This document shows, piece by piece, positions 35,255 through 46,747 of a stretch of 64,000 nucleotides of DNA. The translations under genes and the position numbers were made by a program. The DNA is from Gnomoniopsis sp. IMI 355080. Lineage: Eukaryota; Ascomycota; Sordariomycetes; Diaporthales; Gnomoniaceae. Numbering within the stretch: the first letter of the stretch is position 1; each line of letters begins with the position of its first letter. The notes beneath the pieces were generated by a model. The model had not been told where the DNA came from. It worked only from the letters and a program-made list of their open reading frames with translations, and made no database searches. The DNA lies in contig JAPEVC010000139.1 in NCBI GenBank assembly GCA_027946555.1, forward strand, positions 1-64,000, read 5' to 3'.

Positions 35255-36131
35255 GGTACCGGCCAAATCTGGAAAAGTAGAGAAAACCTTGGGCCACCTG
35301 ACAGATCTGGCTTTCCCGCTGTGCATCTCCCGGTGTGACCTGAGTCTTGCTTGACAGACGGCCAAGCTTGGGTTGAAGACTAGACAAGTTCTGGTAATTC
35401 TTACAGCGTATACCTTAGCTAGGTAGGAGTGCAAAGAGAAGCAGGGATTAAGCTCCCCCAGGGGAGGTTAGTCTGTTCTAGCAAGGCGTGTATAAGTGAG
35501 TGAACCGTTTTCCTACTTGTCCTTCCTCCGTTTTGATCTGGGCCCAAATCGAGGGTCGACCGTATGTGCGCTGCTGGACAAGGGGGGCAGGCGCCAGGGA
35601 CAGGGACATGGGCTGGAGCATGCACCCACCACACCATCACATGGAGAACCCACGCAGCGATCAGGGTTGGACAGGGGGCCGCCGACAAGCTCTTGTCTCA
35701 GGGATATGCCGGTCCAGGGCCCTTTCTGCCTTGGGGTGCAGCACAATCGCGCCAGGATACTTGTCTGCCAGTCTCCCTCGCGCACCACCAGCCAGGCTCA
35801 TTAAAACATGTCGAGCCTCCCATCCCTCGCGCATCTTTATTTTCAACGCCCTCCTTCCAGTCATTCAATGTTCAGCTCACACTCATCGCCTGCCCATTCT
35901 CCACTATCGTGCGAGAAGGACCGAGGCTAACCTTCATAAACAGTCATTTCACACACCTAGGTAAATCAGATACCTGGTTTATTTCTTCGTTTCCCTTACC
36001 TGCTGCCTTCTTTCGCCTGGCGGCCCTCGCGTCTCCGGAAAAAGAATTGGCGGACAGGCGCTTGTCTCTCATAGACTCCCTTGTCCGGAAACAACTTTTA
36101 CCATTCCCCACACACATCTTCACATCATACC

Positions 36132-37529
36132 ATGTCTTTAACGGTGGAGCAGACCCTCCCGTCCAGGGAGGTCGAGAAAGTGGATCGCCGTGAAAGTGGG
36201 AGCCACGCGGCTGAACCGTATATGATGGATGCTCTTCCCTCCTCCGCTGCGGCCACCGGCCGTGGAGAAGCTTTTGCTTCTGCTACACCTGCCACCAGAC
36301 CATCCCGCTCTTCCTACGATATGCAAAGACAGTACCACGAAGCCATGATGGAGGCCCACGATATCACCACGCCCATCTCCGACTCGCATGTCGTTGAGGA
36401 GGAGCAAGCCCCTGTTCTGCCCCAGAAGAGTGCCCTCAGGGCTTCACGACTACTCGTTGGCTTGAAGATCTCCCCCTCTGCCGAGCCTCTTGAACTCACC
36501 ACCCAGACCCACCACCACGAGGAATACCTCTCTTCCGAGGAGGATGCATCATCCACCTCGGGCGACTTTTCAGACTTTGAGTACGACTCGAGCAGCGACG
36601 ACTTGCCGTCACCCGCCGAGGAATGCAGCAAACACGAGGTCACAGCTAGGGTTGTCTCGGTAATATTCTCAGGGAAACCGTCCGTGATTGAAGTACCACA
36701 AGTTCGGAGGTCTATCTCGCCTACCTCGATCGAGAGGCCAGCAAGTATGGGTGGTCTGTCTACCAGGACTTCTTACCATGACAGTGCCAAGAGCAGGAGG
36801 ATATCAATCTCAACAACAGCATCTTCTCGCTCTTCAAGAAGCCCACATCCAACACGTCCCCTACCACCACGAAGCAGCAGCATGCAACCACCCACCGACG
36901 CCATGAAGGCCAAGCTTGGATTTCTACGCGTCGATCCCTACGCAAACGGCAGCTCATACTCATTGGGCCCAACCATCACCGAGCCCTTGCAGACACGGGA
37001 GATACACTCGGCAGAGGAACCAGAGCGGCCCAAGACACCCAAGTCTCCTGGAACTATGTTCAGGGGCGTGGCTCGGGCAATGTCTTTGATGAAGAGGAGG
37101 AGTGTCCCACGGTTGAACCAGGCTTTTTTGACACCCGAGATGGAAGCGTTGTCACAGCCCAGCTCACCTACGCCGATAAGCATCCCTGAAGAGTCACTAG
37201 AGGAGCCGACGGAACAAGAGGTCACACAACCAAGCCCAGAGCCAGAGATGGAAGCGGCAGCGATACCACCTCCGCCGTCCCGACAGCCTCCCAAACCTCA
37301 ACTGCAACCGGTTACACACGATGAGATCATCCGGATAGCCAAAAGGAATGAGCAGAACAGACTGCTCAACTCGGCACGGACGTTTCACGGAGAGCAGATG
37401 CTGGAATCACCAATCTCGCCGATGTCGCCCTTGACCAAAGACCCCAACACCACCACAAAACGAATTTCATCATTCGGTTTTGGAAGGAGGCGTATGAGCG
37501 TCAAGCTTACTGGCAAGTTTCAGCTGTGA
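36132..37529 (+). CDS. Disordered fungal protein of unknown function
   Basis: A single exon of 465 aa starting MSLTVEQTLP; an in-frame TTG upstream is not a likely start. Nothing matches a named domain I know. Visible parts are an N-terminal segment with Arg-Pro-Ser-rich patches, a short amphipathic stretch (LRASRLLVGLKIS) at about 102-114, an acidic Ser/Asp/Glu patch at about 130-158 (GDFSDFEYDSSSDD), a folded-looking core (VTARVVSVIFSGKPSVIEVP), long Ser/Pro-rich regions with many SP and TP sites, and a basic end (GFGRRRMSVKLTGKF). Codon use is good throughout and the length is too great for chance. The many proline-directed sites suggest heavy phosphorylation, so a signalling or polarity adaptor is possible, but that is a guess. 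Confidence 0.85.
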   Translation: MSLTVEQTLPSREVEKVDRRESGSHAAEPYMMDALPSSAAATGRGEAFASATPATRPSRSSYDMQRQYHEAMMEAHDITTPISDSHVVEEEQAPVLPQKSALRASRLLVGLKISPSAEPLELTTQTHHHEEYLSSEEDASSTSGDFSDFEYDSSSDDLPSPAEECSKHEVTARVVSVIFSGKPSVIEVPQVRRSISPTSIERPASMGGLSTRTSYHDSAKSRRISISTTASSRSSRSPHPTRPLPPRSSSMQPPTDAMKAKLGFLRVDPYANGSSYSLGPTITEPLQTREIHSAEEPERPKTPKSPGTMFRGVARAMSLMKRRSVPRLNQAFLTPEMEALSQPSSPTPISIPEESLEEPTEQEVTQPSPEPEMEAAAIPPPPSRQPPKPQLQPVTHDEIIRIAKRNEQNRLLNSARTFHGEQMLESPISPMSPLTKDPNTTTKRISSFGFGRRRMSVKLTGKFQL

Positions 37530-38078
37530 GGCGCTGGCTGTCAGGTGCACGGTTTGGCGCCCGTTGGCGGCCGACTCTAGCTCCAAACGGCCGCCGGAGT
37601 TCCGGTGGGAGGACGAGAAATCATCACACCACACACAGCATAACAACGTTCTCGGTCGAACTACTCGGAGGGTCAGAATCATCTACGGCTGATTGTACAG
37701 TCATAAAAATTGTGGGAATTTGTGTGGGGGCGTTCATCTGGGTCTTAATTGATTGGGCGGGGAAAGAAATGTCTGGGAGGTTATAATCTGACAGTCGCCG
37801 CCGGTGACTTTTTTATTACGGGCACAAGTTTTTCATTTTTCTGGGCATAATCGGGCACGGGATCACGGCGTCGGACTTTCATTCGTTTTTATCGTTATTG
37901 CTCTTGTCACAAGCATCCATCCCGTCCTGCATTGGCGGGCTTGCATCATCATCAAGCAGCGCATTTCATTCATTCGTTTACAAAGGGACATAGGGAGAGG
38001 GAGGGAGGGGGAGGTCATCAGCAGTACCTTACGAAAGCCATGATACCAAAACTGCTTGGGGAACTTCGAACTCAAAAA

Positions 38079-38101
38079 TCGAGTCGAGTCGAGTCGAGTC
38101 G
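38079..38101. repeat. (GAGTC)n microsatellite
   Basis: More than four tandem copies of a GAGTC pentanucleotide. Confidence 0.9.
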
Positions 38102-38579
38102 CATGACATACAATCACAAATACTATTACTCTCATCCCATCATTCCAAGACTTGTTCCACATACAAAGTCCGTTCTTGCATGTCTGTCTCTGTACCACCT
38201 TGCGTCAACTCCACCTCACCTAATCTGCCACTAGCCGTAGTCTGTATCTCGGGTACGTATTCGCCCTCGACCAACGCCATGCCATGCAGCGAACACGCTT
38301 TCCTGTGTCACACAAAAAAAGTCTTGAGTGCCACGGCAAACCATGGCAGCTGCCATTTGTTGGCCTCAAGACACACAGACAATGTTGTGTGTGATTTAAG
38401 CCCTTCTTTTTTGCTTTTCACACCGATTTTCCCCTCTTGCTCGCGTATCACGAGAGAAGAGAAAAAAATAAAATACAATAGAAAAGACCGGACTTGTTTC
38501 GACTTTGCAACTTGAGATGGGACCAGAGCACAGATTATCGTCCAAAGTTCTCTTCCGACGCACCATATGTCTTCTTTCT

Positions 38580-38598
38580 GGGGGGGGGGGGGGGGGGG
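38580..38598. repeat. Poly-G tract
   Basis: Nineteen consecutive G residues. It is capable of forming G-quadruplexes on the plus strand, and its exact length is uncertain because such runs are prone to sequencing error. Confidence 0.85.
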
Positions 38599-41500
38599 CA
38601 AAGACGGGCACACTCTGCCTCCGAAACGCTGCTCTCACAAACTCAATCATTTTGTCTAATGCAAAGTACTTTACCATGTTTGTATCACTAGCACACCCGG
38701 CACATCCTAACGAACACCGTGTCTGTGCGGTAAAAGAGAAAAAAAAGGGGTGTTACTATGTACGCAGCTTGCGGTTAGCTTGCTAAGGGGGGAGGGGTCG
38801 TTTTTCGTCTTTACCCCAGAGCTTTGGGAATCCTGGGCCACACTGGTCTCCAACTCTATATTGCTAGTCCCGTTTCTGCTTCCTTCTGGAACATGTCGCG
38901 GCGGGAATGTCGTGGAACTGAGCTATCCCCTGCAAAGGTTCTCGGTTTTGTTGTTCGGTTCGGCGGCTTCTTTTTTTTTTTTTTCTAGCAACAACCAAAA
39001 ATTGGCACGGACGTCGGTTAAGCAAGCGAATTCGATGAAAGCACATGAGATAATAATGGCGTCGAACGGCCAATGCTTGAAACGTTGCCTCAAAGTAGAC
39101 AGCAATGCCCGTTTTTGATGGCAAGATCCAATGAGGATTCCCATTTGTCTTGTTTGTTTTACTTTTTGTGAGTTTCCATTCGGCGATGATCTCTCGCGTG
39201 TAAGTGCGGCTGGGGGAAAAATCGCCACACCAAAGCTGAGCCGTCTTTCGAAATCTCTACCGCGGCATATGATGTGAGGGAGGTATATTACTTTACTAGG
39301 GGGAGGTGGCCAGGTAACCTGGTAGCCTGGTAGGCAAGGAGGTAGCTTTGCCATGTTACATCGTGCATATCGAACTCTCGAAATGCCCTTGCCTCTCACT
39401 CACCTGCTCACCTTGTTTGTCCGCCTAATAACGGTCTCTTGATGATCACACAGTACGTATGTCCCATCCCCAAACCCCCCCGGTTTGCCGAGCTGATTGT
39501 GATAGTCGTGCGTAGCAGCTCATCCCTCGCCTATCGCTGCTCCCTCCATTCCATCCTTTTTCGATGGCATAAGGTTCGATCCATGGCCGTGTCCGATTGG
39601 GTTCAAAGTGGAGGGTCGGGTGATCATTGAACTTGCGTGCTTTTTTCTCACTGCTCACAGACCCGAGCTTGAATCAAGTCAGGTTCGCTGACAAGTGTGG
39701 ACATGCAATATTGCCCACGGGCTTGAGCTGACAGTCTTTCGTGCTCGAAAGTCAAAGTTTACCGTTCACGTTCATCATCCCATGGTCCCGGCTTATCGGT
39801 AAGGTTCGCATGGTGTGTACGGTGACGGCACTAGAATATGCAGCTCTCATAGTAACAAGCCAAATATCATCATCCGAGCTGAGTCAGAACAGTGAGATGT
39901 AGGTAAGCTATTGAGCCTTTGTTTCTCACCTACTACACAATGCGATTATACTTGAAGTCTGTCAGCTTTTAACTTTTCAAAGCTAGAACAGCTCTTACTA
40001 CTTAAGCTAATAACGTGCTACTGCAAGCAAGCACTTTGAGTACTGGCTTGACCTGAGTGAGAGTAGCGGGCTTACCGTATAGTAGACCACTAATTGACCA
40101 CAGGGCCGGGCCTTGCGAAACGTTGGCCGACTGGCGGCCACGTCCTGCTTTCCAATCGTTTCGATAAACTTCAAAAAATACCAAGCAGATAGGGTTACAA
40201 GATATTGTCAGCCTTGTTTGGAATTTCGGAAACAAGCATCCGATTTCCCTCCTGTAAGCTTTACTCGCGAAAGTCTTCTTGGGTACCCGTTTCCTCGTGG
40301 AGGTAGGTACATACATACCTTATTAGTGGGGTGGAGCAACCCCAGGGCGGGTCACTTCGCTGACGGGACAGCTCATTGTAGCGGGTACCTACCTACGTTT
40401 TTCTGGCTGCTGCCATAATGACTGATACTGCAAGCGTAAGGAGGAAAATTCTGGAGTCTTCGACAACAACTCATCCATCTACTACTCGTACTGTCATATT
40501 GCCCGGTCTTGACCGTTCGAAAAGATTCCACTCATTAGTGTGGTCCCGGTCGCTGTCGTGTACTGCGTATCAGTGGATCCGGGACCCTGGGCCCCGTAAA
40601 AATCCCGGTGTGCGGGTCACCGCCGGCCGTGCCGCATCTCTCTTCTCTCTCTCTCTCTCCCCACACACCGGATCTTGATCCACAGCAAAAAGGAAACTAG
40701 GTAGGCAAAGGTAACAGTAGATACCCGTCGAACGGTAAACTCAGATCTTCTTCCTCACTTTCGGTGGGGTATACCACAACGCCTATCCGTTTAGGAATGA
40801 GCTTACGAGATATAATGAGAGAAAAAGCTCGAAATCGTTAGCCTGCCTGCCGCCTACGCCACACAATGCAAAAAAAAACCCATTTTAGGGTGTGTTTCTC
40901 GTGTTCGTTAGACGAACATGGCGCCACACAATTACCTACCTCGGGGGATGTGGCTATCTCCATTACATGCCAGCGTAAGGCGGAAAAATATACAATCTCG
41001 CAAGGAGCACCTCTTGGTCTGGGGCTACTTTGGCAGCCCAGGAACTCATAATAATTCAGAAAGCAGCGTGGAAGAAAACGGTGCGACGGAACCGTATTGC
41101 GACTTTGACCAAAAAAAAAAAGACCCGAATGCGCAATATTGAAATGAAATCAAAATCTGGTCTATACCAAGCCTTGGCTGCTGGAGGCGCCGGATCTTTC
41201 CACGGGGCCATTTCAGGGCACCGCCTGCTATCATCGATATAAGGGTAGTAGAATCGGAAATTTACAATCAGCATTGAAGAGAAATGTCAGTGACCGAGGC
41301 TCATCGACCTGAAACCGCTAAGGGGTCATGGAAAATTCCCGTAGCCTTTAGGTTTTCGTAGTTGACTTCCTTTTCTAGCAATCAAGCCCTCCACAGGCCC
41401 GCCACAGTCTCAGGGCGAGGTACCACAGTACTATAGAATCCCACGGGTTTAGACCGGACAAAGATATTGGATAATCTTATTGGTGGTACATATAGTAAGG

Positions 41501-44034
41501 GCATGTTGTATCCGGCAATACCACGAAATGGCCCAGGATGGTACGTACTAATAAGGATACACAATACAATCTGTGCAGATCGCCCGCCACTATGGAACCT
41601 TACTAAAAAATCGACGATCCGGGTAAACACCATGCAAGGCTGCTGATTACAACGCCCAGTCCCTACTTTCCAGGGTTCGAGAAGCCGTCGAAAATGTTAG
41701 AACCACGGTACCGAAGCTGCCCAGCCCGAACAGTAGTCGTCATCGGCGAGCATCACAATTTACTAGTTCTTTATGGGATATTCCGATCATAAAAAAGAAA
41801 ATAACCAAGTAATGATGAAATCGTAACTGAATCGTGGGTGGGTTCTGGATAGAGTGTATTGCGTGCTGCATTGCAACACTGCATCTCGCCGTTCCTTGCA
41901 GTAGCTCTGGAATCCACCTTTATACTTCAAGGTTCTCGGCCGGAGATGATTACTATGTACCCTACATGTGGGTCAGAAACATCGGGGCCGAAGACCGACG
42001 AGGTGGAGTTTATTACGACGACAATGACCTGACCCTCATTTCTTTGGGTATTGAAAACCCTCAACGGTACCTATGCAGTTCATATAGGGAGTTGAGGTGG
42101 TGGCAAACATGAAATTGGAGGAGCTGGGTGAGCTTTGGTTGAAGGTCAAAGTGTGATCCACCTGGCAATCAAAGAATATTGTGCAAGATAACATCCATGT
42201 AGTAGCTATCTTATAAGGCTTAGCTATGGTGTGGAGTTGTTGCTTTATCAGATCTGGCCAAGAAGGAGACTCGTCGTCATGTTAGCTACGTCAAAAAACG
42301 TTGCAACAGTTTGAAGACGCGTAGCTGAGATTCCAGGAGCGCCGCATGTGAAGCCGGCGATATCTCGGTCCGCAGCACTCATTATAGGTATTACTCCATT
42401 CAGCAACTAGAGGGTATTTCAAAATATGGTACAAGTTCATTTGAGGAGATGCAGACCGGCCCGGAGCTTTATGAACTGCATATCAGGTACCTAGACATGT
42501 AGGTGGAGGTACGTAATGATTGAACGAGCCTTGCATGTAAGAGTCGGATACAGCCTGACAGGCTGGAAAGGTTTCACATTGATGTGAAGGATGCGACCAG
42601 CCCAATGTGATTTGTAGATGCAATACAGCAGGCGCCCTGCGATTTACACTGCATGTTCTCAAGCTTCCATCGTCAGTCAGTCTTCCTGAGCGACTGACTC
42701 TCCAAGTGTTGAGTCTTGAACACTGACTACCTAGATGTTTCGGTCCATGAATTCTGCCATTTCGAAGCTCACTATTGGGTCCAAAGGCAGACCGAGACCG
42801 TCTGCATAAGTGAATCGAGTGTTGGGGGGTCACTATACAGCATTATTACACCAACACATCTTCGACTCGAATGCGGCGTTATGCAATATAATCGCGAGTG
42901 TTGAATTTTGGTCTGTGCCAGGCCTGAGGTACGCACTTTTCTCGATAACACAAGTGCTTGGCTCATACTCTTGAGTCCACTGACTCTTGAGGTTCTGAGG
43001 CGATCAATGGCGAACATCTTCCCCTTATGCTGTTCAGTGATTAACTGCCTCCGGACTTTGGCTCAGCCTTATGAAAGGTCCTGGATTGATAAGGAATACC
43101 GATACATCTGATTCATTTTGACCGAATGGCCCGGAACAGATCACACACAGTACTCATGTATCTATGATTCATCAATGGTCGACAATGGCAGAACTCACTG
43201 ATTAAATGCATTTTGTTGCTCCTTCAGATTAGACGCCTGTAGGGAATTCTCTTCGGGTATTGCCAGACCACATCATTCGTAGATTTTCGTCATAAGCAGT
43301 GTGATTTTCGTTCCTCCAGTAAGTCTCTGGGACATCAAGTGGAGGTGGTCGGTTCACGGGGCTGGTGAAGATCTAGTTTAGCAGGTAGCTAGTGATTTCG
43401 GTCCATTTGTGATGTGCTTGACCTGCTTGACCAGAGTTCTAGCCTTCTGGTTCAACTCTAGCTGGTACTAAGCAGCCAGGACATAGCTGACATATGTTTT
43501 GTTGACGAGCGTAATCAGGACCAGAGATCCATTCTCACCCATCGATGTTTATAATATGCGAACCGAAAGTTGAGGAGTGGAACTTCATATTAGAAGACAC
43601 ATAACATGTACCTATGTGTATGTAGATAAACACGGTGGTCGATGATGCTTGCGCTTTTTCCCGGTTGAGACTGAGTACATCATCATTGAAGACATAGAGT
43701 CTTGAGCACAATGGTTGATATCCAGATCTTGTTGGCCGCCTCGGCCTATGCTACGACGTTGGCCAAATAGATCAATACGATGAATGCGGCTATCTGAGTC
43801 CTTGAGAGAGCACACCCCCGGTGTCGTTCATGATAGACCTCGAAGTTAGAAGACGATGGGGATCTAATGAGACTGCGCCCTTTAGAGAGCTGACCCTACT
43901 CTAGGCCACAGACACAAAGGTATGCTTTTTCTGGCAGACGTGATGCATAGTAAGCTCTAGCCAGAACTCGGATACACCAGTTGTGAGTATCGCACGGCAG
44001 CTGCAATTCCGGGATCTTCCAGTCACACCTTTGA

Positions 44035-44501
44035 GTATCGCTCACGGTCATACAATGCTCCAGATCGACCTTTACCACGGGTAATATCTGTCGTGCCAGG
44101 CTTGCAAGCATCCAAGGCCAAGGCTCTTCCTCTTGGACATGGCCCTCAGGTAGTGAAAAAGAGCTCGTGGCAATCGACCAACATGACGGAAGTGCTTCTG
44201 TCGAGATCCACCCCTGCGAAGGCAGGATGCTTTACCTAGGACTCACACCTCGATACGACCCCATCGGCTCAAGACAGTGGGAAATTAAGGCTCTCGGCTC
44301 CTGCGCTGTGGTATGGAGGGTTAAGAATGGGCCCACGGGCTGCTAACCTTTGACCTACGAAAGCTCCTGACATTGGATCGGGCCAATCCCACAACCTGCT
44401 CCCAGAATGACCTGACTGGCTGGTTCAACGAGCTTCCTGTTGGGCGAACTCACAACATTGTTGCGAGTAAGAAGCTGGGCCATGTCAATGCGAGAGGATA
44501 G
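44035..44501 (+). other. Possible gene fragment or pseudogene
   Basis: An open frame of 103 codons runs from 44035 to a TAA at 44344 without an ATG at its left end; it includes protein-like sequence such as GRMLYLGLTPRYDP and RQWEIKALGSCAVVWR. If a 44-nt segment at 44320-44363 (donor GTTAAG, internal CTAAC, end AAAG) is removed as an intron, the frame continues through DLTGWFNELPVGRTHN to a TAG at 44499-44501. The intron would be shorter than usual in fungi, and the 5' part of the gene is missing. I recognise no family. It may be a decayed gene or a 3' exon pair whose start I cannot find. Confidence 0.25.
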
Positions 44502-44570
44502 GCCGATGGAACGACAACCACTGGGACAAGAGACAACCTTCCATAAAATGAAGGCCTGATCTGAATCAAC

Positions 44571-44828
44571 ATGACAGATTCATCCAGTCACCAGGTTCTG
44601 CTGCTGGCGATGGCCCTAGGGTGCGCCAGCGGCGCCCGATTCAAGATCTCGAGAGAAGATATGGTTCCAAGTGGTTTGCAACGCCGAGCAACAGAGCGAC
44701 CTTGGGGGTCCGATGCGTCGACGAGGCGGAGTGGTTGCGGTTCCGGTCATATAGGTACTTGGAGTCGACCGTTCTGCTTTGATCGCTTCAATAGGCAGTG
44801 GACATCATGGTCGTCTTTCGCTTTGTAG
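44571..44828 (+). CDS. Possible small secreted protein
   Basis: An 85-codon frame starting with an ATG in a good fungal context (TCAACATGA). The N-terminus MTDSSSHQVLLLAMALGCAS could be a signal peptide, followed by an RFKISRED segment and an Arg/Ser/Gly-rich remainder with a few cysteines. No domain is recognised, and the frame may be truncated by an unrecognised intron. It could equally be chance. Confidence 0.2.
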   Translation: MTDSSSHQVLLLAMALGCASGARFKISREDMVPSGLQRRATERPWGSDASTRRSGCGSGHIGTWSRPFCFDRFNRQWTSWSSFAL

Positions 44829-45121
44829 TGATGAGCACCTGGGAATTCCGGACCAAATCTGCCTGATCCCGGTGTAAGTCTGAACGCTCGATTGAGCAGT
44901 GAGTTGGACCACGACACATCAAATAAGGAGCCAATAGATTGTACAGATCGAAAAGGATACGATCCACTCCCAAAACTATGGGTAAAAGTCATATTGATCT
45001 GGTAAAGCTGTGATATTTACATGAGAATGAAAGGCTAGATATCTTGCGGTATGTACTCAATAGCCTCAATATACTTCCAACCCTCGAAACGGAGGAACGT
45101 ATCCCTTTGCGAGCATGGTCT

Positions 45122-46747
45122 TTAGGAGGCGCAGGTCCAGCTATCTGGGAGCGTGGGGTCCCCGGAACCAGAGTAGACAGTCCTCAATGGGTACTTGCAG
45201 TGTCTTCGTTGAAACGCAATCTCGCCCGAATCCGCCGTCTCATTGACATAGGCAGTGCCCAAGATCGTGTCAGGCGCCACGCCCTCCTCCACCCAGCGTA
45301 CCATGGCCGTCAGAACGTTGCCGTCAGGGCTGTTTGTGGCATTGCTGGTGCTACCTTGACCGATAAAGGTCGCGCCGGGACCGCCCGTGCAATGGTACAT
45401 GCCGCCGATCTTGAAGAAGCGATAGAAATCATCCAGCTCCGAGGGGCTCAGACCCATGGTCTCGGAGACATGCTCGTAGTATCGTGGCGAGTTGTAGCTC
45501 GTGATGATCATATCCTGCTGTCCATGATACTGCAGAATCTTGGAGCCTCGGTTCTTGACAGCGGACAAGTCGCCTTCCCATGTTTGAATGTTGTACGGGT
45601 TCTGCTTGGCCGCGGCGGTGTAGTCCGCGGAATCCAGGGTGGCGGGATCCCAGGTGGGATCGTTGTAGACTGCATATCGGAACCAGTCTGACGTGTATGA
45701 GAAAGCTGCGCCTCCATAGTAGATGAATTGTGCCAGGAGCTCAGAGCCTGGCTGCATGGCTGGAAATACAAGGCTGTTGTCTTCGGTGTTTATGACCGGT
45801 GAGAATACTTCGCGGACAGTGTTGGCCTGGACGTCGGTAAGACAGGCCGTGGAATTAGTACCGTTGGAGCAGAGTAATGAACTGCTGATCGTGTAGTTGC
45901 AAAGCCCAGCATCCTCAACGATACCGTCCACATAGCCGTCTATACCATCGCATTGGTCCAGGATGTCCTGGTGAATGGCAACCCACAGGTTTGAAGGAAC
46001 GTAGGTTGGCGCGTCGGTGGTCCCAGTCTCGACGAAGAATGAGCCGCTCCATGAGCTCAAATTGGCGAAGGCTAATGCTGGTGCACCAACAACCAGACCG
46101 TCGAAGTCATCCGGGAAGCTTTGCGCCTCCTTGAACCCTTGCCGCCCGCCAGTCGAACAGCCAAAGTAGTAAGACTTCTTGTGCGCCTCTCCATAGAACG
46201 CCTTGGAGACTTCCTTGCCAACGACCACTCCAGTGTGCATGGCACGATATGCAAAGTCCTCAACGACCTCAGTGTTGTTGTAGAAGGCCAGACCGCTCGT
46301 ACCGTTGTGTCCGTTGTTCGTGGCAACTGTTGAAAACCCGAGCTCGACGGTGTAGGCGAGGTCGTAGTACTGGATGCATCCCGACAACCCACCGTTGCCC
46401 GTGCTGAGGAACCGACCAGTCCAGGCCTCTTGCGGTGGCAGCCAAACCTCCATGCTGATGTTGGATCTGTCGGATGTCGGCACGAACATCGCGACGCGAC
46501 AAAAGTCGGCATTGACAACCTGGTACTGATCACCACATGTGGCATCGTAATCAGGCAAGCTCAGGTTTGTCCCAGCGGCAACAGCTTCCGTGAACCATAT
46601 CGTTGCATTGCCAATTTGGCTCTGCAGGGTGCTCGCGAAGTCGGCACACTGCGTGTTGAAGTCTCCTGTGCTGTTTTGGGCGACAGCTGGGCGGACGCTC
46701 ACCGCCAGTGCCGGCAACAAAAATGCGATGTTTCTCAGGGTCCACAT
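45122..46747 (-). CDS. Secreted tannase / feruloyl esterase family protein
   Basis: A single exon of 541 aa. In this family (fungal tannases and feruloyl esterase B) the enzyme hydrolyses ester bonds of phenolic acids such as gallate or ferulate in plant tannins and cell walls, outside the cell. The N-terminus MWTLRNIAFLLPALAVSVRP followed by AVAQ is a clear signal peptide. The family CS-D-HC arrangement is visible: Cys197-Ser198 in YYFGCSTGGRQG, Asp412 in QQDMII, and His452-Cys453 in MYHCTGG, where the cysteines form the disulphide that joins nucleophile and histidine. A calcium-site-like loop DGIDGYVDGIVED lies at about 268-280. Many N-glycosylation sequons are present. The length is normal. 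The exact substrate, tannin or feruloyl ester, cannot be decided from sequence. The gene is isolated, with several kilobases of non-coding DNA upstream. Confidence 0.93.
   Translation of the reverse strand: MWTLRNIAFLLPALAVSVRPAVAQNSTGDFNTQCADFASTLQSQIGNATIWFTEAVAAGTNLSLPDYDATCGDQYQVVNADFCRVAMFVPTSDRSNISMEVWLPPQEAWTGRFLSTGNGGLSGCIQYYDLAYTVELGFSTVATNNGHNGTSGLAFYNNTEVVEDFAYRAMHTGVVVGKEVSKAFYGEAHKKSYYFGCSTGGRQGFKEAQSFPDDFDGLVVGAPALAFANLSSWSGSFFVETGTTDAPTYVPSNLWVAIHQDILDQCDGIDGYVDGIVEDAGLCNYTISSSLLCSNGTNSTACLTDVQANTVREVFSPVINTEDNSLVFPAMQPGSELLAQFIYYGGAAFSYTSDWFRYAVYNDPTWDPATLDSADYTAAAKQNPYNIQTWEGDLSAVKNRGSKILQYHGQQDMIITSYNSPRYYEHVSETMGLSPSELDDFYRFFKIGGMYHCTGGPGATFIGQGSTSNATNSPDGNVLTAMVRWVEEGVAPDTILGTAYVNETADSGEIAFQRRHCKYPLRTVYSGSGDPTLPDSWTCAS

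Larger units (their letters stand above)
27222..36131. other. Long repeat-rich intergenic region, no gene recognised
   Basis: About 9 kb without a supportable gene. The frames present are short, lack domains and often cross simple repeats. It is unusually dense in microsatellites and homopolymers (CA, TG, TGC, AGCC, poly-G and poly-T), listed separately, and has a perfect palindrome at 30912. The last few hundred bases are C/T-rich and should be the promoter and leader of the gene at 36132. Confidence 0.45.
37530..44034. other. Long intergenic region, no gene recognised
   Basis: The left end should hold the 3' UTR of the disordered protein gene. The rest has only short frames without recognisable domains; a frame at 41834-42112 looks signal-peptide-like but has no ATG. 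It contains a GAGTC repeat, a long poly-G run and numerous TACCTA/TAGGTA motifs near 40.3, 40.4, 40.7 and 42.5 kb. Confidence 0.45.

Noticed and set aside
41834..42112. A signal-peptide-like frame
   Set aside because: It begins with GTG rather than ATG, and no upstream exon could be found.
45044..45691. A 215-codon plus-strand frame
   Set aside because: It lies antisense to the 3' half of the tannase-family gene, whose catalytic motifs are intact on the minus strand.
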